Source: JAJNBA01 sp035512775
Lineage (GTDB): Bacteria > Actinomycetota > UBA4738 > HRBIN12
Direction: 5' to 3'
Assembly: GCA_035512775.1 (NCBI GenBank)
Contig: DATKDI010000048.1
Coordinates: forward strand, 27,425 to 91,424
Length of the DNA stretch: 64,000 bases
The number at the start of each line of letters is the position of its first letter. Positions within the stretch are counted from its first letter, which is position 1. Shown in pieces: positions 15,605 through 22,936 of the stretch. A program made the position numbers and the translations under genes. Below the pieces are notes generated by a model that worked only from the letters and a program-made list of their open reading frames with translations, searched no databases and had not been told where the DNA came from.

Positions 15605-16071
15605 GGTCATGGTCAACGGACCCGACGACGAGTACGTGCCGGCCTCGAGCCCTTGTGCTAACAGGGTGCTAACGGCATCAACGTCATCTGGCGATATCTG
15701 CCGGTACCGGATGGCACTTCTACTCGGCTGAAGGTCCTGGTCGCAGCAGGAGACGCCATGATTCGGCATCGGTCATCATCGGTTTGGTGGGAGTTCGAAT
15801 CCCACCCCGGGCACCATCTTCCACGGCCTATCAGGGCTGGTGAACGGACGTTCGGGCGATGGTCCGACGGATGGATCCTGCAACGTCTCGAAACCGAAGA
15901 ATCCCGATCCCCTTCTACCCTCGGCGTCGGACCCCGTCTGGGACGAAGTCGCCGGTGATGTCGGCGAAGGGCTCGTTGTGGAGATAGCCAGCGAAGCGCA
16001 ACGAAGTGCGACTAGGAAAGGATAAGACCCGCCCCCTTGCTATCACCTGCCGGATCAACTGCAGAGATCGC
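15605..16071. other. Gene-free stretch with the right-hand attachment repeat
   Basis: This 467-base stretch has no convincing gene. It contains two direct copies of GTGCTAAC (15655-15662 and 15666-15673, offset 11 bases), which resemble arm-type recombinase sites. It also contains the tRNA 3'-end repeat at 15793-15815. Short open frames after 15815 lack start signals and codon bias. Confidence 0.5.
15793..15815 (+). repeat. Putative attR: direct repeat copy 2 of the tRNA-Leu 3' end
   Basis: This 23-base sequence is identical to 6631-6653. The rest of a tRNA is absent: no GCCCGGG acceptor strand, D arm or anticodon arm is found upstream. It is therefore a remnant of the T arm and acceptor 3' strand, as expected at the far junction of an element integrated into tRNA-Leu. 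Weaker similarity to the left flank continues for about 35 bases past the repeat. Confidence 0.6.
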
Positions 16072-16260
16072 CTACTTGATTTGCAAGTTGACCCCGAGAA
16101 GGACCAGGGGCCACAACAGGACCGCGAGGGCTGCCGAGACGATCGGCTTCAGCTTGTCGAGATGGTCGAAGTAGTTTTCTCCAGCCGCAACGACCAGACC
16201 GATGATGATGTAGAGGACGAAGAGCACCGCGCCAAATGTGCGCCTGCGCCTCATGCTCAC
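16072..16260 (-). CDS. Small two-segment membrane protein
   Basis: A 62-residue protein with a basic start (MSMRRRRT), two hydrophobic segments (about 9-26 and 40-60) and a central ENYFDHLDKLK turn. Its ending, LLWPLVLLGVNLQ, is a pattern I have seen in many actinobacterial hypothetical membrane proteins. The start could also be the third codon (ATG 16254). The gene is followed, 22 bases upstream on the same strand, by another tiny membrane protein, so the two probably form a unit. Function unknown. Confidence 0.7.
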   Translation of the reverse strand: MSMRRRRTFGAVLFVLYIIIGLVVAAGENYFDHLDKLKPIVSAALAVLLWPLVLLGVNLQIK

Positions 16261-16282
16261 TCCTCACTCTCGTCGCCGTTAG

Positions 16283-16456
16283 CTAGTCAGTCAGGGCCGG
16301 GATTACGTAAAGAGCGAGGAAGACCAGGATCGCGATCACGATCGCGACGATCGCGACGTACTTGATCGCCGCGAAGCCGACGAGACCGCTTCCGCGCTCG
16401 GGGTCGCGGGCCGGGCTCTCCTCGTGATGGTGAGGCTCCTCCGGCGTCATGCTCAT
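16283..16456 (-). CDS. Small single-pass membrane protein with a His/Glu-rich tail
   Basis: A 57-residue protein. The N-terminal half is polar and begins MSMTPEEPHHHEESPARDPE, with three consecutive His that could bind metal. The C-terminal half is one membrane segment (IKYVAIVAIVIAILVFLALY). The start is at 16456, with an alternative ATG at 16450. It probably shares a transcript with the membrane protein at 16072-16260. I recognise no family. Confidence 0.6.
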   Translation of the reverse strand: MSMTPEEPHHHEESPARDPERGSGLVGFAAIKYVAIVAIVIAILVFLALYVIPALTD

Positions 16457-16803
16457 CGTGTCAACGCCCCCTTCGCCGCCTCTGGGCGGCATCCATTCGC
16501 TCCCGCAAGGTATCCGCGATTCGCCAGCGCAGCAAGCTGAGAGGAGGGCAGGAGCACCCTGCCCTCGACCACCCCGGAGGATAGGTTCGCGCGGGACCAC
16601 GGGTATGTCGATAACGTCCGCGTGCCCCGGCGCGGGTTGCCCCCCGGACACGATCCGCGCCGGCCGTCTCGGTTGAAGGCGACGACTCACGTTCAGCTTG
16701 CCGGCTGGAAAGCCCAAGGGGAAGATGCGCCAGTGGAGAACTGCAGCGAGCACGAGTTGATGGGTGTCCTGATCGCTGGCGCCTCTAACGGGTGATCAGC
16801 TAG
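16457..16803. other. Intergenic stretch without a supported gene
   Basis: These 347 bases separate a minus-strand small membrane protein from the plus-strand hydrolase-cyclase gene. Open frames here lack start signals and have no recognisable products. Promoters for both divergent units must lie here, but I could not identify boxes with confidence. Confidence 0.5.
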
Positions 16804-18142
16804 ATGGAGCGCCCGGACACCCGGCGCACGTGGAGCGGCGACTTCTCGATCGCGTACCAGGTCGTCGGGAGCGGGCGCGCCGACCTCGTCTACCTCCCCC
16901 AGTTCCTGTCGAACGTGGAGTGGAACTGGCAGATGGCTCGGCACGCCGCGTTCATGACGCGCCTGACATCGTTCTCCCGCCTCATCGTCATGGACCCTCG
17001 CGGGGTGGGGTGCTCCGACCGGCTGCCGCCCGGCGAGGCTGCGGCCCTCGAGGACAAGGTCGACGACGTGCTGGCGGTGATGGGAGCGGCGGCCTCGTTC
17101 CGGGCCACGCTCTTCGGCGGCGGAGGATCGGCGTTCATCGCCATGCTCGCCGCAGCGACGCCCGACCGGTTCGACGGGCTGGTCCTTTTTTCCGCTACGC
17201 CCAGCTATGTGCGCTCGGACGATCTCCCCTGGGAGAGCTCGGACGAGGAGAAGCTGCAAGACCTCGACATGTTTCGCCGCAGCACCTCCATGCGGGAGTG
17301 GGCGACGACCTGGTCCCGCAGCTTCGCCCCATCCCTGAGCGATACAGAGATCCGCGAGCTCGGTTCCTACGGCGCGGTCACCAGCAGCGTCGGAGGCGGC
17401 GTCGCCGCGCTCGAGAGCCTGAACCGCGTGGACCCTGCGGGACCTCCTTCCGACGATCCGGGTGCCCACCCTGGTGCTCCACAGAACCCTCGACCCGATC
17501 CAGTCGGTCGAAAGCGGTCGGCTGCTCGCCGAGCGGATCCCGGACGCGAAGCTCGTCGAGCTCCCCGGTGTCGACAGCCTCGCGTGGACCGGTGAGGCTG
17601 AGGTGGTCCTCGAGCAGATCGAGCTGTTTCTCACGGGAGAGCGCCGTGCTCCCGAGCCAGACCTCGCACTCGCGACTGTGCTGCTCACCGACGTCGTGGA
17701 CTCCACGGCTCAGGCCGCGGCGTTGGGCGACCGCCGGTGGCGCGAGGTGCTCGAGCAGCACGACCGGATCGTCCGAGCCGAGGTCGGGCGCGCGCGTGGA
17801 CGTGAGGTCAAGACGATGGGCGACGGGTTCCTCGCGACCTTCGACGGGCCGGCCCGAGCGATAGGGTGCGCGACGGCGATCGCGCAAGCAGTCAGACCGC
17901 TCGGGATCGAGATCCGAGCGGGGCTGCACACGGGCGAGATCGAGATCCTCGGCGACGACGTGGGAGGCATCGCCGTCGCGATCGGGGCCAGAGTGGCCGG
18001 CAAGGCCGCCCCCTCGGAGGTCCTCGTGTCTCAGACGGTGAAGGATCTCGTGGCGGGCTCCGGCCTCGCGTTCGAGGATGCTGGCGACCACGAGCTCAAG
18101 GGCGTCCCCAACCGCTGGCGCCTCTACCGGGTGGTGGCCTGA
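16804..18142 (+). pseudogene. Alpha/beta-hydrolase / adenylate cyclase fusion, split by a 1-nt insertion
   Basis: The first frame from ATG 16804 encodes an alpha/beta-hydrolase-like domain (SIAYQVVGSGRADLVYLP, MDPRGVGCSDRLPPGE, LFGGGGSAFIAMLAAATPD) up to LESLNRVD. The continuation LRDLLPTIRVPTLVLHRTLD is one base out of frame, because GACCCTG at 17431-17437 carries one C too many. The second frame then completes the hydrolase and a class III cyclase (ATVLLTDVVDSTAQAAALGD, EVKTMGDGFLATFDGP, GLHTGEIEILGDDVGG) to the stop at 18142. This hydrolase-cyclase architecture is frequent in actinobacteria. The nucleophile-elbow position reads GGGGSA. The C run makes a sequencing error plausible. Confidence 0.75.
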
Positions 18143-18278
18143 CGGGCAGAGAGAGTCGCGCGTTCCCCCTGTGTCACGGGTCTGATTGCACACGCGCTCC
18201 GGCACAGGCCACCCCGTGCCTAGCTGCAACCAAGAGAGACGAATCAGGCTCGGCCGATTAGCCGCCGACAATCATGGC

Positions 18279-18640
18279 GTGGATCCCGACAAGTCGTCCG
18301 CTCGCTGCAATCGCTGCCCCCTCGGGGGTCAGCCGGTCGTGCCGGGAGAGGGACCCGCGGACGCGGTCGGTAGATCGTTGGAGCGTGCCCAGGTCGGCAG
18401 GAGGTCATCGAAGGAAGACCGTTCGTCGGGCACGCTGGCCGTCGACTCGACAAGGCCCTCACGGCCGCAGGCGTTGCACGTTCCGCCATCTACGTCACGA
18501 ACGCGGTCCTTTGCCACCCTCCCGGGAACCGAACAGAGCCCCTCGAGAACGAACTCAAGGCCTGTCACTCCCGGCTGATCGCTGAGATTCGACCGCTGAT
18601 GTGGGCCTGCGCTGGCTCAGGAAGGTGCTCGGCTCGCCGC
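18279..18640 (+). pseudogene. Remnant of an Fe-S uracil-DNA glycosylase (family 4 type)
   Basis: From about 18279 one frame gives RCNRCPLGGQPVVPGEGPAD, with the first Cys pair of the Fe-S cluster and the PGEGP motif. From 18374 the next frame gives IVGACPGRQEVIEGRPFVGH, then AGVARSAIYVTNAVLCHPPG and LKACHSRLIAEIRPL, which supply the active-site loop, the NAV strand and the second Cys pair. From 18601 a third frame gives VGLRWLRKVLG, matching the next expected strand. At least two frameshifts separate the pieces, and the C-terminal part is not recognisable. These enzymes remove uracil from DNA in base-excision repair. With two or more lesions this looks more like true decay than a single sequencing slip. 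Confidence 0.65.
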
Positions 18641-19002
18641 TCCTGTGGGAAGACGGCGTCCCGAGCAAGGACGCGACGTTCGGTTCAGAGCTCGTCGTCC
18701 GAGTCGCGACCACGAGCGAGGAGCGCGTCGAGCTGGTGCTGGTGTGGCCCTCGACGACGTACTGCGTGAGGACCAGCACCGGCGCACATCCCACGTACGG
18801 CACGGCCGTGACAGGCCGACCTCATCATCGAGCCTTGACGGCGGTCGGGACGTGCGGGGTCCAGTCGTGGACCTCGGAACTCCTCCGACCGTTCCCGATC
18901 GATGGGTTCTGCAACGACGCCCCGGACATCGTGCTGTGCCGCATGGCGCAGAAGAACCTGCGGGACATCATCACGTCGCCGACCGGTCCTGTCTGACCCG
19001 AG
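18641..19002. other. Non-coding or degenerate DNA after the glycosylase remnant
   Basis: The stretch is open in one frame to 18996, but the predicted sequence has no recognisable motif and follows directly from glycosylase-like DNA in that frame. It is most simply the decayed 3' part of that gene plus the spacer before the convergent glycosyltransferase. Confidence 0.4.
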
Positions 19003-20295
19003 TCAGCCGGAGTGACCTACCTCTTCGATCAGGTCGGCTGCTCGCTTCACTCCCTTCTGATCGCGGATCCGGTCGCCGAGCTCGTCCAGGTTCGAGCGGA
19101 GTGTCTCGTCGGCGAGCAGACCGTCGACCGCACCGATGAGCTCGTCATCGGAGAAGTCGTAGGTCGCCAGGCGCAGTCCGTAGCCGAGCTCGTGCATCCG
19201 CTGCGCGTTGTCGTACTGATCCCAGAACAGCGGGAGCACGACCATCGGCTTCCCGAAGTGAAGCGACTCGGTGATCGTGTTGTTCCCCCCGTGCGTGATC
19301 ACGAGGTCGACCTCGGGGATGATGCTCGTCTGGGGCACGCGGGCCTCACCCCACATGTTGTCGGGGAGATCGAAGTCGCCCGCACGCGGGCCCTTCGAAA
19401 CGACGTAGCGATGGGGTGTGCGTCCGAGCACGTCGACGAGCCGACGCATCAGATCCACGTCCGCCGATCCGAGCGAGCCGAGGGACAGGTAGACGAGGGA
19501 GCCGTCGCCGTCTTCGTCGAGGAGCGTTCCGGGCACGGACCACGGCTCCTCGGTGTCGCGGACGGATGATCCGAGACCGTGCCAGGTCGGCGCGAGTGGT
19601 TCCGTGCGGAGGTAGTCGGCCGCGTCCGGATAGATGGAGAGATTCAGGTGCGGCGATTCGTGGATGAACTCGAGATCGGGGAGCGGCGGCGCCCCCTGCT
19701 CGAGCATCCACTCGTTGAAGCCCGACCAGAGCTCCCGATGCGTCCTGTCGTACTCGGCGCGGAACTCCTCCCAACCGGACGGGTCGTCGACCGGATAGCC
19801 GCTGAAGGTCGGCGGCAGGTCCGGATCCTTCATCTCGAGCGGGTTGCAGCTCATGATGCGCACCCACGGCGCGCCGTGCGTGAGCAGCGCCGGGAACCCG
19901 CTCACGTTGTCCTCGACGATCACGTCGGGCTGGGCCCTCGCCAGGATCTCGCGGAGCTGCGGCTCGCAGTACTTCGCGCCTTCGATCAGCGATCCCCAGA
20001 CCGGCCTGATGAACGTGTCGAGTTGCTCGATCGTCGGCTTTCGGAACTCGGGCGCGGTCTCGGTGATGAAGTCGGTCCAGAACTGGCCGGCGTCCTGGTC
20101 ACCCTCTGCGGGCGGCGCGAGGTCGACGAGGTCCTCCTCGAAGCCGAGCGGTTCGAGCCGCCCCCTCCACGAGGCTTCGGCAGCGAAGACGACGTGGTGA
20201 CCTCGCTGCTCGAGGATCTTGCCGATCCCGATGCAGTTGTTCGTGGGCCCGTAGGCGCTCTCGGGCATGAAGACGATCGTGAGCGGGTCGGTCAT
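19003..20295 (-). CDS. GT1-family glycosyltransferase (MGT/UGT-like)
   Basis: A 430-residue GT-B glycosyltransferase. The N-terminal domain starts IVFMPESAYGPTNNCIGIGK, the acceptor-side loop, followed by RGHHVVFAAEASW. The C-terminal donor domain has VYLSLGSLGSADVDLMRRLV and the nucleotide-sugar motif THGGNNTITESLHFGKPMVV with PLFWDQYDNAQR. That matches the macrolide/UDP-glucuronosyl-type family, which transfers a sugar to small hydrophobic acceptors or antibiotics. GGAGG lies upstream of the ATG at 20295. It has no biosynthetic-cluster neighbours, so the acceptor is unknown; glycosylation-based detoxification is one possibility. Confidence 0.9.
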   Translation of the reverse strand: MTDPLTIVFMPESAYGPTNNCIGIGKILEQRGHHVVFAAEASWRGRLEPLGFEEDLVDLAPPAEGDQDAGQFWTDFITETAPEFRKPTIEQLDTFIRPVWGSLIEGAKYCEPQLREILARAQPDVIVEDNVSGFPALLTHGAPWVRIMSCNPLEMKDPDLPPTFSGYPVDDPSGWEEFRAEYDRTHRELWSGFNEWMLEQGAPPLPDLEFIHESPHLNLSIYPDAADYLRTEPLAPTWHGLGSSVRDTEEPWSVPGTLLDEDGDGSLVYLSLGSLGSADVDLMRRLVDVLGRTPHRYVVSKGPRAGDFDLPDNMWGEARVPQTSIIPEVDLVITHGGNNTITESLHFGKPMVVLPLFWDQYDNAQRMHELGYGLRLATYDFSDDELIGAVDGLLADETLRSNLDELGDRIRDQKGVKRAADLIEEVGHSG

Positions 20296-20359
20296 TCGGC
20301 TGGGTCCTCCGTGTCCGGGTGCGTATCCATACCACCCGGCGGAGGAGGAGGATCGCCGG

Positions 20360-21499
20360 CTACTTCACCAATCGGACCGGCACGAGACCGAAGTTCTCCC
20401 CGCCCTGAGGGTCGAGCCCGTCGGGCGTGTAACCCTCCCACCTCGCGATCATGCATCGCGCGTTCGCGTCCTTCGAGATGCCCGGCACGTGAGCACACGC
20501 CGTGAGCGCCTCGTCCTGGTTCCCGCGGTGGATCTCCACGATGTAGAGCCGCGCGAACCCGATGATGTCGTATTTATCGACAGAACAGTTCGTGGTCGCG
20601 AACTCCGTCGGCCCGCACACGTTCCCGTTCGAGTCGATCTGCGTCGTGGCTCGGTTCACCGGGAAGTACAGGGGATCGCCGATCGTCGCGGCGGTCTCGA
20701 TATCACGGTCGAGGGCGGCGCCGAAGTTGCCCTGTCCTCGGCAGACGTAGGTGTGTGTATCGCCTGCGATCGCTCCGTAGAACGAGGAGTCGATCGGGAG
20801 GGGCAGACCGAAACCTTCGAGCATCCATTCCTCGAATTGGGGCGGCGTGGAGTTGTTGCAGTGGACCGCGGGCATGATGTCCCAGTTCAGGAGGTCCAGC
20901 GTGCCCCACTCCGCGTTCGCGAGGTCCGGGTCGGTTTGGCCACCGCTCGAGTTGTTCCACCAGAACGCGCACTCCGTCCCCTGCGGGAGGTCTTCGGGGT
21001 TCTCCGGAGGGATCTCACAGTCGCTCAATCGGTTGGCCGACAGCATCAGTGGCGCCACCTTCTCCCCGACCCCCGCTCCACCCCACGAGGCGGTGGCCTC
21101 TGTGACGACGTCGGCATCGGAGTCGAAGCCCAGCACGGGTGCGAAGAAGAGAGGCCGCTCCGTTGTCACCCTCACCGTGACCAAACCCGCCGGCGAGTCA
21201 CAGCTCGGGAAGTAGTGAGGGAACCCGAAGACGACTGCGGCCCCACTTTGGTTGGCCACCGTGTATTGGTTCGCCTGTGCGTTGGCGGACCCGATGCCCT
21301 CCTTCTGGCCACAGGACTGGGCCGCTGCGAGCGCAGCAGCATCGGCGGCGTTCACGAGAGCACGTCGTGTGAACAGGAGCGAGCCCACGTCCACCACCAG
21401 CACCATCATGCCGAAGAGTGCGATCAGGCTAAGGGTGATGATGACGAGGACGGCGCCTTCCTCGTCCGCGGCGGCTCGTCTGAAGATCCTATGACGCAC
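20360..21499 (-). CDS. Orphan TadG-like (Tad domain) pilus-associated protein
   Basis: A 379-residue protein with a GTG start. Residues about 15-35 (EGAVLVIITLSLIALFGMMV) are the N-terminal membrane/prepilin-like segment. They are followed by VDVGSLLFTRRALVNAADAA then ALAAAQSC, the Tad-domain signature. It is a paralogue of the TadG-like protein at 46233-47594. Shared segments are VLGFD with TEATA/GW, FPVN, Q-(I/V)-D-x-NG and DKY(D/N)IIGF. It stands alone, far from the Tad operon, next to a glycosyltransferase. The 5' region carries a perfect 8-bp stem at 21529-21574. It may be an alternative minor pilin or a surface protein assembled by the Tad machine. Confidence 0.85.
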   Translation of the reverse strand: MRHRIFRRAAADEEGAVLVIITLSLIALFGMMVLVVDVGSLLFTRRALVNAADAAALAAAQSCGQKEGIGSANAQANQYTVANQSGAAVVFGFPHYFPSCDSPAGLVTVRVTTERPLFFAPVLGFDSDADVVTEATASWGGAGVGEKVAPLMLSANRLSDCEIPPENPEDLPQGTECAFWWNNSSGGQTDPDLANAEWGTLDLLNWDIMPAVHCNNSTPPQFEEWMLEGFGLPLPIDSSFYGAIAGDTHTYVCRGQGNFGAALDRDIETAATIGDPLYFPVNRATTQIDSNGNVCGPTEFATTNCSVDKYDIIGFARLYIVEIHRGNQDEALTACAHVPGISKDANARCMIARWEGYTPDGLDPQGGENFGLVPVRLVK

Positions 21500-21528
21500 C
21501 TCGGTCGCGCCCTTTCGAACTTCGTATC

Positions 21529-21574
21529 GGGGGATGTCGATAGTCGTACAGCGGTATCACCCGGCGCATCCCCC
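21529..21574. promoter_or_regulatory. Structured leader upstream of the orphan tadG-like gene
   Basis: GGGGGATG (21529-21536) pairs perfectly with CATCCCCC (21567-21574) and encloses about 30 bases that can fold further (CGGTATCACCCG). On the minus strand it would lie 30-75 bases upstream of the GTG at 21499, inside a 5' leader. It could be a regulatory hairpin or part of the divergent promoter region shared with the maltokinase-like gene. I do not recognise a known riboswitch class. Confidence 0.4.
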
Positions 21575-21643
21575 AAAAGAACTACTTGCCGTAGGGAAAT
21601 GGAGGTAAATCGTGCTGGCGTGGGGGGACCTACACTCGGCGAC

Positions 21644-22936
21644 GTGCCTGCGCAGAGACCCGCGACCGACCTCGAGAGCAGGGTGGCATCGAGCGAACCG
21701 GTTGTGTTCCTGCCGGCCCGCCGGGCGGCGGGTCGGCAGGAACCGCTCGGATCCCTCACGGTCTTGGACGGCCTCGACCTCGGTCGCGGTCGATGGCTCC
21801 TCGTACTACAAGCCGGATCGGGCTTGCTGGCGTCGGCGGTGGTCGAGGACGGGACGGGCTTCCGTCGGGCCGGGGTCGGAGCCGGCGTGGCGGAGGAACT
21901 GCTCGCCCGCATCGCGAGGGAGGATGAGTCGGGGAGGTTCTCCTTCCGGCGGCTGGGCCCCATGGAGCATCTGGTGGGAGAGCGACCGATCGAGGTGGAT
22001 CAGTCGAACGAGTCGATCGTCGTGGGCGGCATGGCCGTCGTGAAGCGATCCGTGTGGATGACCCCCGGCAACGAGCGACCTAGGGTGCTCCCGGCCCATC
22101 TCCTGGCGGCCGGCTTCGACGAGATGCCGGCGCCGCTCGGGAACGCTTCGTGGGAGCACCCCGACGGCCAGACGCCCCTTGCGTCGATCGCCGCGTACCT
22201 GCCCGAAGCGCGAGACGGCTGGGACTGGTACGTCCAGCTCCTCGAGCGATCGCTCGAGGACGGTTCCGCCGATGCGGTCGAGCCCGCCGTCGCACTCGGC
22301 GCGATCGCCGCCCGTCTCCACATCGCGCTCGCGACCCCGACGGACGTGCTGCCGGCGCCGACCGTAGCGGCCGACGAGCACGCGGTCGTCGAGGCGCGTC
22401 GCAACGCCGAAGCCGACCTCGAGGCTGCCCTCTCGTCGGTCATCGGGGGCGAAGGCATGTGGCTCCGGGAGAGCGCGACGCGGATCCGCGAGGAGCTCGA
22501 CGCCCTCCAGGCCCGGGAGACCGTCACGATCCCGATCCACGGCGATCTCCACGTCGGCCAGTTCCTCAGGTGGGAAGGCGGCCTCGCTGTCTCGGATCTG
22601 GACGGAGATCCGCTCGGTCCCGGCACCCTCGCCGGTCCTCCGGCCCGCGACGTCGCCTCCCTCGTGCAGTCTCTCGATCACGTGGGCAGGATCGTGGAAC
22701 GGTGGCGGGGGGGATCCGTGGCGAGCTGGATCCACGATGCGTCCGATTCGTGCCTTCGCGCGTATCGACGCGAGCTCGCAGATCGCGGAGCCTCCTCGCT
22801 GTTCGACGAAGGACTGTTGCGCCCGCTCCGCGTCGCCCAAGAGCTCCACGAGCTCGTCTACGCCGCGAGGTTCCTCCCCGGCTGGCGCTACGTCCCCGAT
22901 CACGCGCTCCCGCCGTTGCTCGCGGAGTCGAGGTGA
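21644..22936 (+). CDS. Maltokinase-like phosphotransferase
   Basis: A 430-residue protein resembling maltokinase (Mak), which phosphorylates maltose to maltose-1-phosphate in the TreS-Mak-GlgE pathway. The N-terminal part looks like the Mak cap domain (about 20-110). The C-terminal kinase lobe has the catalytic loop IHGDLHVGQFLRWEGG and then SDLDGDP in place of the usual DFEGEP, so the metal-binding Asp is kept with a variant neighbour. A late motif, LHELVYAARFLPGWRYVPD, matches the Mak C-terminus. The start is uncertain: GTG 21644 is preferred, and ATG 21599 is in frame. The next gene overlaps its stop (GTGA). TreS and GlgE are not in the window. Confidence 0.75.
   Translation: MPAQRPATDLESRVASSEPVVFLPARRAAGRQEPLGSLTVLDGLDLGRGRWLLVLQAGSGLLASAVVEDGTGFRRAGVGAGVAEELLARIAREDESGRFSFRRLGPMEHLVGERPIEVDQSNESIVVGGMAVVKRSVWMTPGNERPRVLPAHLLAAGFDEMPAPLGNASWEHPDGQTPLASIAAYLPEARDGWDWYVQLLERSLEDGSADAVEPAVALGAIAARLHIALATPTDVLPAPTVAADEHAVVEARRNAEADLEAALSSVIGGEGMWLRESATRIREELDALQARETVTIPIHGDLHVGQFLRWEGGLAVSDLDGDPLGPGTLAGPPARDVASLVQSLDHVGRIVERWRGGSVASWIHDASDSCLRAYRRELADRGASSLFDEGLLRPLRVAQELHELVYAARFLPGWRYVPDHALPPLLAESR

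Noticed and set aside
15700..15815. A complete second tRNA at the right repeat
   Set aside because: No 5' acceptor strand, D arm or anticodon arm can be drawn upstream; only the T-arm and acceptor 3' part exists.
18601..18996. A 131-residue protein gene
   Set aside because: Its N-terminus matches a strand of the glycosylase remnant and the rest has no motif; more likely decayed DNA.
20267..21600. Long plus-strand open frame in front of the maltokinase-like gene
   Set aside because: It lies antisense to the TadG-like gene, whose motifs are clear; the sequence is low-complexity Arg/Val-rich shadow.
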